A program made the position numbers and the translations under genes. The notes under the pieces were generated by a model. The model ran no database searches, was not told where the DNA came from, and worked only from the letters and a program-made list of their open reading frames with translations. Positions 33,187-42,502 of a stretch of 64,000 nucleotides of DNA are shown here, piece by piece. The stretch is from Micromonospora sp. FIMYZ51 (GTDB taxonomy: Bacteria; Actinomycetota; Actinomycetes; Mycobacteriales; Micromonosporaceae). Location of the stretch: the NCBI RefSeq assembly GCF_038246755.1, contig NZ_CP134706.1, positions 5,518,001 through 5,582,000 on the forward strand, read 5' to 3'. How positions within the stretch are numbered: the first letter of the stretch is position 1; every line of letters starts with the position of its first letter.

Positions 33187-33537
33187 GTGGTCCTGGCCAC
33201 GCTCTACCACCGCGACCGCCCCTTTGATCAGTCCTTCCTGGACTTCTTCGACGGTCAACTCCGCCCGGTGCTCGTCGAGACCGGAGCCGCACCACTCGCC
33301 TGCCTGAAGACCGAGCACGCCGAGAACACCTTCCCGGCGCTACCGGTACGCGTCGGCGAGAACGTCTTCGTCTGGTTCGCACGCTTCCCCAGCCAGGCCG
33401 AACTCGACAGCCACCTGCACCGGCTGGAACGCTCGGACCGCTGGCGTGATCACCTGCAACCGGCCCTGTCGACCATGCTCGACAGCCCACCGCAGCAGCT
33501 GCGGCTGGCCCCGACCGCCCGGTCGTTGCTGAGCTGA
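33187..33537 (+). pseudogene. Truncated NIPSNAP-family protein (C-terminal half only)
   Basis: From GTG 33187 the frame gives about 116 residues: LYHRDRPFDQSFLDFFDGQL, ACLKTEHAENTFPALPV, ENVFVWFARFPSQAELDSHL and RLAPTARSLLS. These match the second half of actinobacterial NIPSNAP proteins. The first NIPSNAP half, normally about 100 residues more, is missing, and upstream bases (33090-33186) carry no homologous codons. It is probably a remnant, though a short functional gene cannot be excluded. It follows the HxlR gene by about 100 bases. Confidence 0.55.
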
Positions 33538-33633
33538 GGAACTTCTGCGCGCAAACGCCGGACCCGGCGGACCCGGCCGGGTCCAGCCACTCCAGGGTGT
33601 GTGCATGTTGACGCTGCGTGTCAGTATTCGGCC

Positions 33634-34098
33634 GTGCAAATCTTCAACGTCATCGTCGGCATCGTGGGTCTCCTCGCCGCGCTGTTCGCCGTCTACGTCT
33701 TCGTCGATGCCAAGCGCAAGGAGGGCATCGAGACGCAGAAGGCGGCCGAGTACCAGCAACGGCTGGCGGACCTGCTGTCCATGACGAACGCGGTCGCCAA
33801 GCAGGCGACCATGATCACTGCGCTCAGTGATCGCGACAGCGTCACCAAGAGCGAGCTGAAGCACCTGCTGATCGGGCAGCTCGCGACGGTGGAGAGCCTG
33901 CAGTCGAGTCTCGCCCGGACGCACGCGGTCGAGCAGCGCTGGCAGTTCGGTGTGCCGGCCACCTACCGCACCATTCCCGTCGGCGCCGCGTCCGCCTCGT
34001 CAACTCCGGCCGCCACGCCCGTGTCACCCGCGCCGACCTCGGCGCCGGGGTCGCCGCCGCACCAGCCGGCCAATGGCCAGCAGGCGACGGATGGCTGA
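33634..34098 (+). CDS. Small single-pass membrane protein with coiled coil, upstream of the kinase-TPR gene
   Basis: About 154 residues from GTG 33634. One transmembrane segment (IFNVIVGIVGLLAALFAVYV) sits at the extreme N-terminus, then a basic/acidic helical region of about 75 residues likely to form a coiled coil (KRKEGIETQKAAEYQQRLAD ... QLATVESLQSSLA). A Pro/Ala/Ser tail follows. No family is recognised. The stop lies 8 bases inside the following kinase gene, so the two are translated together and the protein may tether or sense for the kinase. The start is uncertain (GTG 33601 is in frame). Confidence 0.65.
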   Translation: MQIFNVIVGIVGLLAALFAVYVFVDAKRKEGIETQKAAEYQQRLADLLSMTNAVAKQATMITALSDRDSVTKSELKHLLIGQLATVESLQSSLARTHAVEQRWQFGVPATYRTIPVGAASASSTPAATPVSPAPTSAPGSPPHQPANGQQATDG

Positions 34099-37000
34099 GA
34101 ACGCCTACACGTTCGCGCCGTCGGAGTACCTGCGGCAGGCGGTCACCGCAGCCGACAGCGCCGACGCGTACACCCATCGCGTCGGCGACGTGATCCAACT
34201 GGTTGCCGGGCGCCCGCCGGTGGAGATCCTGGCCCGGCACTGCGGCGGGTTCGGCGTCGTGTATGTGACCCGGTCGGGCACCGACGGCGTGCTGTCGGCG
34301 GTCAAGACACCCCGCGCCGACCGCCACCGCGACAAGAGCACGCTCGACGATTTCGCCCGGGAGGCGACACTGTGGCGCAACCTGCCGCCGCACCAGTTCG
34401 TCCTGCCCGCGCTGCGCGTCTTCCGGTACGACCTGCGGCCATACGTGGAGATGCCGTACGTGTCGCCCGTCACCACATCCGGAGCGTCGCTGGCGAGCCT
34501 GCTCACGGACGGGGCGAGGCACGGCGGGCTCGCCACCGGACTGCTCACGATGGTGGTCGGTCAGCTGCTCCAGGCGTTGGTGTTCCTGGAGACCGAGGTC
34601 CCGGGGTTCGCGCACGGCGACATCAAACCGGCCAATGTGCTGCTCAACGCTCCGGGCGGCGTGCTGTCCGACGAGGTGAGCGTCCAACTGTCGGACTTCG
34701 GCCTGGCTCGCGTCCTCGATCATCCCGGGTCACCGGACGGCGTCTCGGGCGACCCGTACTACCTCCCGACGGAATGGCTGCGGCCGGGAGCAGTGGCCGC
34801 TGGCCCGGCCGGACAACCGATCAGCAAGCTCCAGGACCTGTACGCGTTCGGCTGCACCACGATTGAACTCCTGCTCAACCTGCGCTGGCAGGCGCCCGAC
34901 CTGGCAGCCAACCGATGGCGGACCCTGGCCGACCGTGGTCTCACCCTCGATGATCTTCGGAGGGCTCGACCCGACGTCGGCGACGGGCCGCTGAGTGTGC
35001 TCTGGCAGTGCGTCGCCGTGCCGCCCGAGCAGCGCTGGCTCTCCTTCCACGAGGTGGCGCAGGCGTGGCAGGAGGCCATGACCGCAAAGCCGGGCGTTGC
35101 TTTTCGTGACCTTTCCTCCTGGTCGCCGCTTGGCGCCGACCTCGTTGCAGACTCCACGGCGGAATCGAACCCCACCTATCAATACCTGACCCGATCAGGG
35201 ACGGCATCCGCAGCGGAGGCGGATCGGGTGGCGGCTGCCCTCTGGGACGCCAGCCAGTTCCGTGCCGTCGGCCGTATCGAGGAGTCATCGGCGATCCTGT
35301 CGGAACTCCACAGCGCCTACCCGGGCCTCGCGACGGTGCTCGCGAGCAAGGCGCACGGGCTGTCACTTCTAGCGGACCGATGGAACGAGGCGATCCCGCT
35401 CTATCAGCAGGCCCTCGCCCTGTACCGGGCCGACGAACTGCAACGCGGGCTCGACAGCCTCGGGTTTGCGGCGGCCTGCACCACCCTGGCCCAGCTGTTG
35501 CTGCTCGAGGACGACGAGAGCCTTGCCGCCGCTGCCGCAGCTCTTGCCCGGGAGGCGATCGCCGCCGATCCCTCGATCGGGCTGCCACACGTCACACTCG
35601 GCCATGCGCTCATGGCACTCGGCGACTTCGCCGGCAGTGTCGAGGCGCTGGACCAAGCGGAACGACTCGACCCGGGACGCAGCTCCGTCAAGATCGCACG
35701 GCGGGTTGCGCGCGGTCTCGCCACCGGCGCGCTCCTCGATCCGGTCGGCATCGACGACCTCGACCTGGACCAGCGGGTCCGGGCTCGGACGTTGTGGGCG
35801 TTGATGTCGCCGCCGCTGCGGGAGATGACGCGGCTGGAGGCGGTCGGCCGGTTCGACGACGCGGCAACCGTCGCCGATGCCGCCGTGCGGCGATGCCGGG
35901 AACAGGGCGACCGTGGCGGGGAAGCCCAGGGCCTGACGAACCTCGCGATCGCCTTACGCAAGGCTAACCGCCTCGACGAGGCCGTCGTGGCGTTCCAGGA
36001 GGCCGCTGCGGTCTTCACCGCCATCGGGCGGCCCAACAGCGGAGCCGACGCGATCAACTCCGTTGGACATATCAACTACGAACAGGGCCGCTTCGCCGAG
36101 GCGGTCGCGGCCCATCGCCAGGCGACCGGGGTCTTCAGCGAGGTGACGCAGAAGGATCGGCGGGCGGGCGCCGAACTGGCGCTCGCCATGGCGCTGGGCA
36201 AGCTACGCCGGTGGGACGAGGCGGTGGCGGCGGCGGAGACAGCCATTCGCCTCTGGGCCGAGTCGGGCTCGACCGCCGACGAGGCGCGCGGGTGGTCCCT
36301 GCTCGGCGAGTTGCACCGGGAGGCAGGCCGGGGGCAGGCGGCATTGGCCCCCCTGCGGAAGGCGCTGGACCTGTACCGGTCGGCAAACGACGGTCTGGGG
36401 GCGGGACTGGCACTGAATCACCTCGGATTGATTCACGCCGCCCTCGGCCGACCGGCCGAGGCGCTGAATCTCTACCGCGAGGCGGTGACCCTGCTGACGG
36501 CCATCGGCGACGAGCGAGCCGCTCTCCTTGCGCGCGGGCAAATGGTGACGCTTCTGGTGCGTGAGGAATCGTTCGACCAGGCGATCGAGTTGGCCCGGGA
36601 AACTCTGGAGGCTGATCCGGCCGCCGCGACGGACCCGGAAGCGGCGGCGGTGTTCAACAATCTCGGTCTCGCGCTGGCCGGGCGGTCCCGGTTCGCCGAG
36701 GCGGTCGAGGCGCACCGGCGGGCCGCCGAGCTGCATGCGGCGAATCACAACCCGTACGGGCAGTCGCTGGCAATCAACAACATGGGTGGGGCCCTGGAGG
36801 CGGCTGGAGACGTCGAGGAGGCGGTAGCGGCCTTCCGCGAGGCGGCCCGCCTGGGTGCCGAGGCCGGTGATCCGGGCCGGGAGGCCCAGGCGCTGTACAA
36901 CCTCGGTCTACTGCTTGCTGACTTGCCGGACCACTCAGCCGCCGAGGCTGCGCAGCGCCGTGCCGCCGAGCTGTACGACGCAGCGGGCGAGATCGAGCAG

Positions 37001-37804
37001 AAGGGCCGGGCGCTGCACCAGATCGGCCGCGTGCTCAGTGCGTCGGGGCGGCCGGAGGAGGCGGCCTCGGCGTACGAGGCGGCGGTCGAGGCCCGTCGCC
37101 ACGGCACCGACCGGATCGGCCTCGGCCGATCCTACTTCCACCTCGGCCTGGTCCGGCATCGGCTCGGGCAGCACGACCTCGCCGTTGACGCGCTCGCCGA
37201 GGACCTTGCGATCTGCCGTGCCGTTGGTGACGTGGCGGGCGAGGCACAAACCCTGCGCAGTCTGGGCGACGTCCTGCGCGCCGCCGGTCGGCTCGACGAC
37301 GCCGACGCGGCGGCCCGTTCCGCCGCACAGCGCTACGCCGACATCGGCGACCACGCCGAGCAGGGCGAGATTCTGTACGCCCTGGGCCGGAATCTCGTCG
37401 AGCGACAGCTCTCGGCCGAAGCCGAAGCGGCATTCCGGACTTCAGCCGAGGCGCTCGAACAGGTCGACGCGGTCGCCGTCCGCAGCAGGGTGCTGACCGA
37501 CCTGGGCATGCTGCTCACCAGCACCGGCCGACCCGAGGAGGCTGAGGCGCAGTGCCGGGCGGCGGTGGCCCTGACCGAAGCGCTTGATCAACCTCTCGTG
37601 GCCGGGTACGCCCACCTGGGGCTCGGTGTCGTCCGCTTCGGCGCGAGGGATCTCGCCGAGGCGGAGCGGGCACTGACAACCGCGCGGCACTGCTTCGTCG
37701 AAGGGGAGAGCCCCGGACTGGTAGCCGCAGCCGACCGGCTGCTCGCGGCTGTCGCCGCCGCCGGTGCGGCGACAGCAGGCGAGCCCGAAACGGCTGGCGA
37801 TTGA
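34091..37804 (+). CDS. Ser/Thr protein kinase fused to a very long TPR array
   Basis: 1237 residues, far larger than ordinary PknB-type kinases and with no transmembrane segment. The kinase domain (about 30-335) has the glycine loop CGGFGVVYV, Lys72 in SAVKTP, HGDIKPANVLL with Asp177 and Asn182, and DFG at 202-204. The usual Arg before the catalytic Asp is Gly, so it is a non-RD kinase without canonical activation-loop control. From about residue 380 to the end some 20 tetratricopeptide repeats follow (for example ALYNLGLLLADLPDHSAAEA and LGRSYFHLGLVRHRLGQHDL), a large protein-binding scaffold. ATG 34091 overlaps the coiled-coil gene. Such fusions often occur in actinobacterial signalling or conflict systems; the partner is unknown. 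Confidence 0.9.
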   Translation: MAENAYTFAPSEYLRQAVTAADSADAYTHRVGDVIQLVAGRPPVEILARHCGGFGVVYVTRSGTDGVLSAVKTPRADRHRDKSTLDDFAREATLWRNLPPHQFVLPALRVFRYDLRPYVEMPYVSPVTTSGASLASLLTDGARHGGLATGLLTMVVGQLLQALVFLETEVPGFAHGDIKPANVLLNAPGGVLSDEVSVQLSDFGLARVLDHPGSPDGVSGDPYYLPTEWLRPGAVAAGPAGQPISKLQDLYAFGCTTIELLLNLRWQAPDLAANRWRTLADRGLTLDDLRRARPDVGDGPLSVLWQCVAVPPEQRWLSFHEVAQAWQEAMTAKPGVAFRDLSSWSPLGADLVADSTAESNPTYQYLTRSGTASAAEADRVAAALWDASQFRAVGRIEESSAILSELHSAYPGLATVLASKAHGLSLLADRWNEAIPLYQQALALYRADELQRGLDSLGFAAACTTLAQLLLLEDDESLAAAAAALAREAIAADPSIGLPHVTLGHALMALGDFAGSVEALDQAERLDPGRSSVKIARRVARGLATGALLDPVGIDDLDLDQRVRARTLWALMSPPLREMTRLEAVGRFDDAATVADAAVRRCREQGDRGGEAQGLTNLAIALRKANRLDEAVVAFQEAAAVFTAIGRPNSGADAINSVGHINYEQGRFAEAVAAHRQATGVFSEVTQKDRRAGAELALAMALGKLRRWDEAVAAAETAIRLWAESGSTADEARGWSLLGELHREAGRGQAALAPLRKALDLYRSANDGLGAGLALNHLGLIHAALGRPAEALNLYREAVTLLTAIGDERAALLARGQMVTLLVREESFDQAIELARETLEADPAAATDPEAAAVFNNLGLALAGRSRFAEAVEAHRRAAELHAANHNPYGQSLAINNMGGALEAAGDVEEAVAAFREAARLGAEAGDPGREAQALYNLGLLLADLPDHSAAEAAQRRAAELYDAAGEIEQKGRALHQIGRVLSASGRPEEAASAYEAAVEARRHGTDRIGLGRSYFHLGLVRHRLGQHDLAVDALAEDLAICRAVGDVAGEAQTLRSLGDVLRAAGRLDDADAAARSAAQRYADIGDHAEQGEILYALGRNLVERQLSAEAEAAFRTSAEALEQVDAVAVRSRVLTDLGMLLTSTGRPEEAEAQCRAAVALTEALDQPLVAGYAHLGLGVVRFGARDLAEAERALTTARHCFVEGESPGLVAAADRLLAAVAAAGAATAGEPETAGD

Positions 37805-37817
37805 GTGGCACGTCGGT

Positions 37818-38028
37818 TCAAAGGTGAGCCAGACGCCAGCCCAGGGCGCCGTACCAGATCATGACGGGTAGGTGCAGGGCGTAGCCGAGTTGCTCCAGTG
37901 CTGGTGACGGGCCGTCCGTCCCCGTGGTCCACGGAACGACGACCGCGGCGAGGCCGGCCAGCCCGGATAGCCCCGACTCCGATCCGCGCCGCGAACGGCC
38001 GCACCGGCACGATCAGCGGGCGGTCAGG
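37818..38028 (-). pseudogene. Possible remnant of a membrane-protein gene
   Basis: On the minus strand a short frame ending TGA at 37818-37820 reads GLSGLAGLAAVVVPWTTG and then LGYALHLPVMIWYGALGWRL, which looks like the last transmembrane helices of a polytopic protein. No start or N-terminal part is found before the epoxide hydrolase gene at 38029, so it can only be a fragment. Low confidence; otherwise the 224 bases hold nothing visible. Confidence 0.25.
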
Positions 38029-39258
38029 TCAACGGAGCTTCCGAAAGAACTCGCGGAGATCGTCGATCAACAGTTCCGGTGCTTCCATCGAGAGAAAGTG
38101 GCCGCCCCGGTCGAGTTCCGTCCAGCGCACGATGTGGTGGTCCCGCTCCGCCCAACGGCGGATCGTCACGTCGTGGACGGAGACGAGCACACCGGTTGGT
38201 ACCGTCCCGCGCTGGCTGCCTGACCAGTCCCCTCCGGCGTCCCAGCCGGCGCTGCTCGCGGTGCTGTCGTCCGAACCGTCGCCCCACCCGCCGTCGGCCC
38301 CGCTCCAGTCGGTCGCGGAGATCGCCTCGTAGTAGACCTGCGCTGCCGATCCGGCCGTGCCGGTCAGCCAGTACAGCGAAACATCGGTCAGGATGCGATC
38401 GCGGCTGATGCTCTCCTCGGGCAGCCCGTCCTCCGGGTCGGTGAGCTCCTTGAACTTCTCCACGATCCAGGCGAGCTGGCCCACCGGTGAATCGTGCAGC
38501 CCATAGGTCACCGTCTGGGGCCGCTTGGAGTTGCACTGGAGGTAGCCGTCGTTGAAGTTCTGCATCGCCTGCCAGCGCCGCTGCTCGATGTCGCTGAGAC
38601 CATCCAGCTCGCCGGCTGCGCCGATCGGAAAGGTGATCATGGCGTTGACATGTACGCCGACCACCCGATCCGGATCTTGCTTGCCCAACTCGGGAGCCAC
38701 CCATGAGCCCGTGTCATAACCCTGGACGCCATAGCGTTCGTACCCGAGGAGGGACATCAACTGCGCCAGCAGCCCGGCCATCCTGGCCGGGTCCATGCCG
38801 GGCCCGGCCAGCGGCGTGGAGAACCCGAATCCCGGCAACGACGGTATGACCAGGTGGAACGCGTCGGCCGGGTGACCACCGTACCTGCGGGGGTCCGACA
38901 GCGGTCCGACGACGTCGAGGAAGTCCACGACGCCACCCGGCCAGCCGTGCAGCAAGATCAACGGCGTCGCGTCCGGCTCGGGCGAAGGCACGTGCAGGAA
39001 ATGGATATTCTGCCCGTCGATCGTGGTGAGGTACTGCGGGTGTGCGTTGAGCGCCGCCTCGTGCTTCCGCCAGTCATAGCCGGTACGCCAGTACTCGGCC
39101 AGATCCTTCAGGTACTCGACCGGCACACCCCTGCTCCAGCCCACACCCGGCAGCTCCGCCGGCCAACGAGTGTTCGCCAACCGTGCCTTCAGGTCATCGA
39201 GTTGCGCCTGTGGAATCTCAATCCGGAAGGGTCGGACCTCCGGTGCTCTGTCCGTCAT
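38029..39258 (-). CDS. Epoxide-hydrolase-family alpha/beta hydrolase
   Basis: 409 residues. An EHN N-terminal domain ([40 protein letters not shown]) precedes an alpha/beta hydrolase with HGWPGG (oxyanion), the nucleophile elbow [13 protein letters not shown] (Asp), and [14 protein letters not shown] with the catalytic His. Microsomal-type epoxide hydrolases open epoxides to diols; juvenile-hormone-type substrates are not implied. A Gly/Ser/Asp/Trp-rich insert of about 35 residues ([17 protein letters not shown]...) lies before the last strand and is unusual. ATG 39258 is chosen over 39267 as the family begins MTDR. Divergent from a WYL regulator that probably controls it. Confidence 0.88.
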   Translation of the reverse strand: MTDRAPEVRPFRIEIPQAQLDDLKARLANTRWPAELPGVGWSRGVPVEYLKDLAEYWRTGYDWRKHEAALNAHPQYLTTIDGQNIHFLHVPSPEPDATPLILLHGWPGGVVDFLDVVGPLSDPRRYGGHPADAFHLVIPSLPGFGFSTPLAGPGMDPARMAGLLAQLMSLLGYERYGVQGYDTGSWVAPELGKQDPDRVVGVHVNAMITFPIGAAGELDGLSDIEQRRWQAMQNFNDGYLQCNSKRPQTVTYGLHDSPVGQLAWIVEKFKELTDPEDGLPEESISRDRILTDVSLYWLTGTAGSAAQVYYEAISATDWSGADGGWGDGSDDSTASSAGWDAGGDWSGSQRGTVPTGVLVSVHDVTIRRWAERDHHIVRWTELDRGGHFLSMEAPELLIDDLREFFRKLR

Positions 39259-39280
39259 GGGAGCCACGCTAGAGATCCCT

Positions 39281-39299
39281 TAGGACAGCTTCGGTCCTA
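39281..39299. promoter_or_regulatory. Operator candidate between epoxide hydrolase and WYL regulator
   Basis: TAGGAC-AGCTTCG-GTCCTA, 6-base perfect arms, lies in the 63-base space between the divergent starts. The spacing allows one regulator dimer to cover both promoters. Confidence 0.55.
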
Positions 39300-39321
39300 G
39301 GAATGCGAGAGGCTTGATCGC

Positions 39322-40302
39322 ATGCTCGAAACCTCGGCACGACTGCTCAGACTGCTGTCACTCTTGCAGACCCACCGTGACTGGTCGGGCAGCGACCTCG
39401 CCGAACGCCTCGGTGTCACCACCCGTACCGTGCGCCGGGACATCGAACGACTGCGCGAACTCGGCTACCCGGTGCACGCCACCCAGGGTGCCTCGGGCTA
39501 TTGGCTCGGTGCGGGCGCGTCGCTGCCACCCCTGCTACTCGATGACGACGAAGCGGTCGCGGTGGCGATCGGATTGCGCACCGCAGCCGGCAGCTCGGTC
39601 ACCGGAATCGAGGAGACCTCGTTGCGGGCCCTCACCAAACTCGAACAGGTGCTACCGCCCCGGCTCCGGCACCGGATGGACACCTTGCAGAAGGCGACCG
39701 TCCGGGTCGGTGGCACCGGGCCGACGGTCAGCCCGGACATCCTGATGGCCATCGCCGACGCGTGCCGACGACGCGAAGGGCTACGCTTCGAGTACGCCAG
39801 CCCGCGCAGCGGTAACACGCTCCGCTCGGTCGAACCGCACACCCTGGCCCACTTCGGCCGGCACTGGTACCTCGTCGCCTGGGACATTGACCGTAATGAC
39901 TGGCGGACCTTCCGAGCGGACCGATTGACACCGCGTACGCCGAACGGCCCGTCGTTCACCCCGCGCCAACCACCCGACGGTGACGTAGCGACCTACCTGT
40001 CCCACCAACTGTCCTCCCGGACCTGGCCCTACCGGGCAACCGTGACCCTGCACGACTCCGCCGAAGCGCTCGCCGACCGGATCTGGCCCGGCATGGGGGT
40101 CGTCGAGGCAGTCGACGAACACCATTGCCTGATGCATGTCGGTGCCGACACCCCGTCGACACTGGTCTGGATGGTCACATCGGTGGACGTCGACTTCACC
40201 CTCACCAGCGGCCCACCCGAACTCGTCGAGGCATTCCGCGCTCAGGCCGTTCGCTGCCAACTCGCGACACAGCCATGCCAGGACGCGCCCACGACCGGCT
40301 GA
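39322..40302 (+). CDS. YafY-type HTH-WYL transcriptional regulator
   Basis: 326 residues. An N-terminal HTH_11 helix-turn-helix (RLLRLLSLLQTHRDWSGSDL, GVTTRTVRRDIERLREL) is followed by the WYL domain (VEPHTLAHFGRHWYLVAWD, DWRTFRADRL) and the C-terminal WCX extension. WYL domains sense nucleotides or nucleic acids in some bacteria and small ligands in others. The divergent epoxide hydrolase is its likely target; WYL regulators also occur beside defence systems, and the conflict-type cassette starts on the other side. ATG 39322 matches the family start (MLETSARLLRLL). Confidence 0.88.
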   Translation: MLETSARLLRLLSLLQTHRDWSGSDLAERLGVTTRTVRRDIERLRELGYPVHATQGASGYWLGAGASLPPLLLDDDEAVAVAIGLRTAAGSSVTGIEETSLRALTKLEQVLPPRLRHRMDTLQKATVRVGGTGPTVSPDILMAIADACRRREGLRFEYASPRSGNTLRSVEPHTLAHFGRHWYLVAWDIDRNDWRTFRADRLTPRTPNGPSFTPRQPPDGDVATYLSHQLSSRTWPYRATVTLHDSAEALADRIWPGMGVVEAVDEHHCLMHVGADTPSTLVWMVTSVDVDFTLTSGPPELVEAFRAQAVRCQLATQPCQDAPTTG

Positions 40303-40449
40303 GGAACGAGAGTGGACCGAGGGCACACCCGTTGCCGGGTGCGCCGGTGCTCCGGCACCGACTGCCAGGGCCGAGGGCGTGGGTCCGGACCTTGACGCCG
40401 GGCCAGTGCCCGGCCCCACGCCGCCCTGCCGGCTGAGGCATCGTCCGTG

Positions 40450-41487
40450 TCACTCCGGGCCGAGCGGCGGGATGCTGCCGGGTACGCTCGGCTGCCCCGA
40501 GATGCCACCGTTGTGGCGGCGTAGGTATTCCCGAAGGGTATGGATCATGCTCTCCGTGGTCGAGCCCGAGACACCTTCGATGTGCAGCTGGTCCGTGGCG
40601 GCGATGCCCATCACCAGCTCGATGGCCGGCCGGCCGGCAACCATGAGCCGTAGGGTCTGCCTGCCGGTCATGTGCACGATGCCCCCGCCGGCGATGGGGA
40701 TCGGGATCGCCGTCTGGTGCGGCGGCATCGGATGGCCGGGAGGCGACTGCATCGGATGGCCGGGAGGCGGCTGCATCGGATAGCCGGGGGGCGACTGCAT
40801 CGGATGGCCGGGAGGCGGCTGCGCCTGGTCTCCTGGTGGAAGGAACAGGTTCACCCGGTCGCTGGCGGTCTCCAGCCCGTCCACGCTTTGCAGATGGTAT
40901 TCCTTTGTGGCATCGCTGACCGTCATGCCGGTGCGCATATCGAGGATGGACTCGTAGGTCAGTAGCCGATAGCTCGACAGGTACACGACCAGGATCTTGT
41001 AGAGCGAGGCACGCAGGTTGCCGTCAGCACCGCGGGCAATTTGGATCGGGACATCCGGCGGTAGTCCGTGGAAGACCAGAAGATTCTCACCCCACTTGAG
41101 GGTGACTTCGCCAGGGTGGCGGTTCAATCGCCGACGGCCGGCGTCTGCCGCGTAGTTCTCGCCCTCCTCCAGCCAGGTGTCCATCTGGGCGTCTGAGGCG
41201 CGGGGAAAGGCCGCAGCCATTGCCGAGTTGTAGGCCGAGTATTTCCCAGCGAGGCTGATGCCACCGGCGACGACTGCCGCGCCACCGCCGAGTATGCCCA
41301 GACAGCCAAGGCACACCAGACCCGGCTGACTACTATCGACGGAAGAACCGATAAACGACAGGATGCCGACGACCAGGAGCAGGCCGCCGCCGCCGAGCGC
41401 GATCAGAGGCCCCAGGTACGAGGGCTTCCGCGGCACCACGTTGAAGTATTTGTGTACCAGCTCTTCCCTACTGTGGTTCTGCGTCAT
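40450..41487 (-). CDS. Two-helix membrane protein with Pro/Gly/His/Met repeats, conflict-type cassette
   Basis: 345 residues. Two transmembrane segments near the N-terminus (PLIALGGGGLLLVVGILSFI and VCLGCLGILGGGAAVVAGGI) are followed by a soluble region with strand-rich segments (LLVFHGLPPDVPIQIARGAD). A repeat tract follows (PPGHPMQS four times), then a C-terminal domain (IVHMTGRQTLRLMVAGRPAI). No family is recognised. It lies four bases after the trypsin-like gene in the same direction and is the third member of that cassette. It may be the membrane anchor or effector; this is inference. Confidence 0.6.
   Translation of the reverse strand: MTQNHSREELVHKYFNVVPRKPSYLGPLIALGGGGLLLVVGILSFIGSSVDSSQPGLVCLGCLGILGGGAAVVAGGISLAGKYSAYNSAMAAAFPRASDAQMDTWLEEGENYAADAGRRRLNRHPGEVTLKWGENLLVFHGLPPDVPIQIARGADGNLRASLYKILVVYLSSYRLLTYESILDMRTGMTVSDATKEYHLQSVDGLETASDRVNLFLPPGDQAQPPPGHPMQSPPGYPMQPPPGHPMQSPPGHPMPPHQTAIPIPIAGGGIVHMTGRQTLRLMVAGRPAIELVMGIAATDQLHIEGVSGSTTESMIHTLREYLRRHNGGISGQPSVPGSIPPLGPE
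40735..40830 (-). repeat. 24-base tandem repeat, four copies
   Basis: GCATCGGATGGCCGGGAGGC plus GRCT units at 40735, 40759, 40783 and 40807 encode the PPGHPMQS/PPGYPMQP octapeptides of the membrane protein gene. Copies differ by two or three bases. Confidence 0.85.
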
Positions 41488-41491
41488 TCCC

Positions 41492-42502
41492 TCATCCCAT
41501 GGATCGCTGATACAGACTGCGCCAGGTCAGACACTCCGTCGCCGGGACGTGCCCGACGATTTCGGTCGCATGGCCGGTCGACACGTGGCTCGTGGCCACG
41601 TCGTGGTGGCCGCCGCGACCCGGCATCGGCAGGCTGCGCAGGCCGTAGTAGTCCTCACGGACCAGCGCCAGGAGCGCCCGCGCATGCGCCGAACCGGGGT
41701 CGAGGCGGCATGCTTCGCCAAGCAGCCGTTCGATGCCGTCGATGACCTCACCGGAGTGGTTCGCCGGGCGGATTCCTTGGAGCAGCGCGAGTGCCCAGTA
41801 GTAGTACAGATCCGAGCTTCGGCGGTGCCTGCTGTGCAGACCGTGGAACCGTTCGAGAGCCGCGGTGTAGTGCCGGGCGCTGAGGTAGCGCAGCACGGCA
41901 ACGTAGTCGGGGTCTCCAACGAGCGGATCGGCGAGCACCGCGGCGAGCCACGGCACGCTCGCGACGAGCGTGTCGTTGGGAATGACCCAAGCGGATCGCT
42001 CCGAGAGCGACCGGTCCGCGCTCACCACCATGCCGACCACGAGTCCGGTGGCCGCGTCCGTAGCGGCACCGCCGCTGAACCCGGGCTCGACCCATGCCGT
42101 GTGGCCGTGGACGGCGTCGATCTGGATCCACTCGCCGGTGCGGCTCGCGCCCGCCACCCGCGCTCGGCTTCGACGCCCTTCCGGACCGCGATCCGGGAGC
42201 CCGAAGAGATCGAGGATCGTTCCCACAGCGGGGCGGCCGGCCGGTCCCATCGGCGCGACGGCGTCCGCCGGGTGACCGGAAATGTCGATCGTGGCGATGT
42301 CCGGAATCGGATTGACGTCGCTGTCGAACGCGCTGGGGAGGTCCACCGCCCGGGGGCCGGGCAGTGACGCGATCCGGCAATACCGCTGCCCGGGCCCGAT
42401 GAGGTGGGCGCAGGTGAGTGCGCGGGTCGGTGTGACAGCGAAGCCGCATCCGGTGGCCGCGCCGATCACCTCCAGTCGCCACGCCTCATCGACGCCGGTC
42501 AT
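41492..42502 (-). CDS. Trypsin-like serine protease with C-terminal helical region
   Basis: 336 residues, no signal peptide, so probably cytoplasmic. The trypsin fold occupies about 1-190 with TPTRALTCAHLIG (His about 33), PDIATIDIS (Asp about 68) and VEPGFSGGAATD (Ser about 143). The C-terminal 130 residues are helical and resemble a short TPR-like scaffold (YTAALERFHGL ... ARALLALVREDYYG). Cytoplasmic trypsin-like peptidases beside a trypsin-co-occurring protein are a hallmark of predicted actinobacterial conflict/effector-regulated systems. The start overlaps the trypco1 stop by four bases (ATGA), and the membrane protein gene begins four bases after its end. Substrate unknown. Confidence 0.88.
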   Translation of the reverse strand: MTGVDEAWRLEVIGAATGCGFAVTPTRALTCAHLIGPGQRYCRIASLPGPRAVDLPSAFDSDVNPIPDIATIDISGHPADAVAPMGPAGRPAVGTILDLFGLPDRGPEGRRSRARVAGASRTGEWIQIDAVHGHTAWVEPGFSGGAATDAATGLVVGMVVSADRSLSERSAWVIPNDTLVASVPWLAAVLADPLVGDPDYVAVLRYLSARHYTAALERFHGLHSRHRRSSDLYYYWALALLQGIRPANHSGEVIDGIERLLGEACRLDPGSAHARALLALVREDYYGLRSLPMPGRGGHHDVATSHVSTGHATEIVGHVPATECLTWRSLYQRSMG

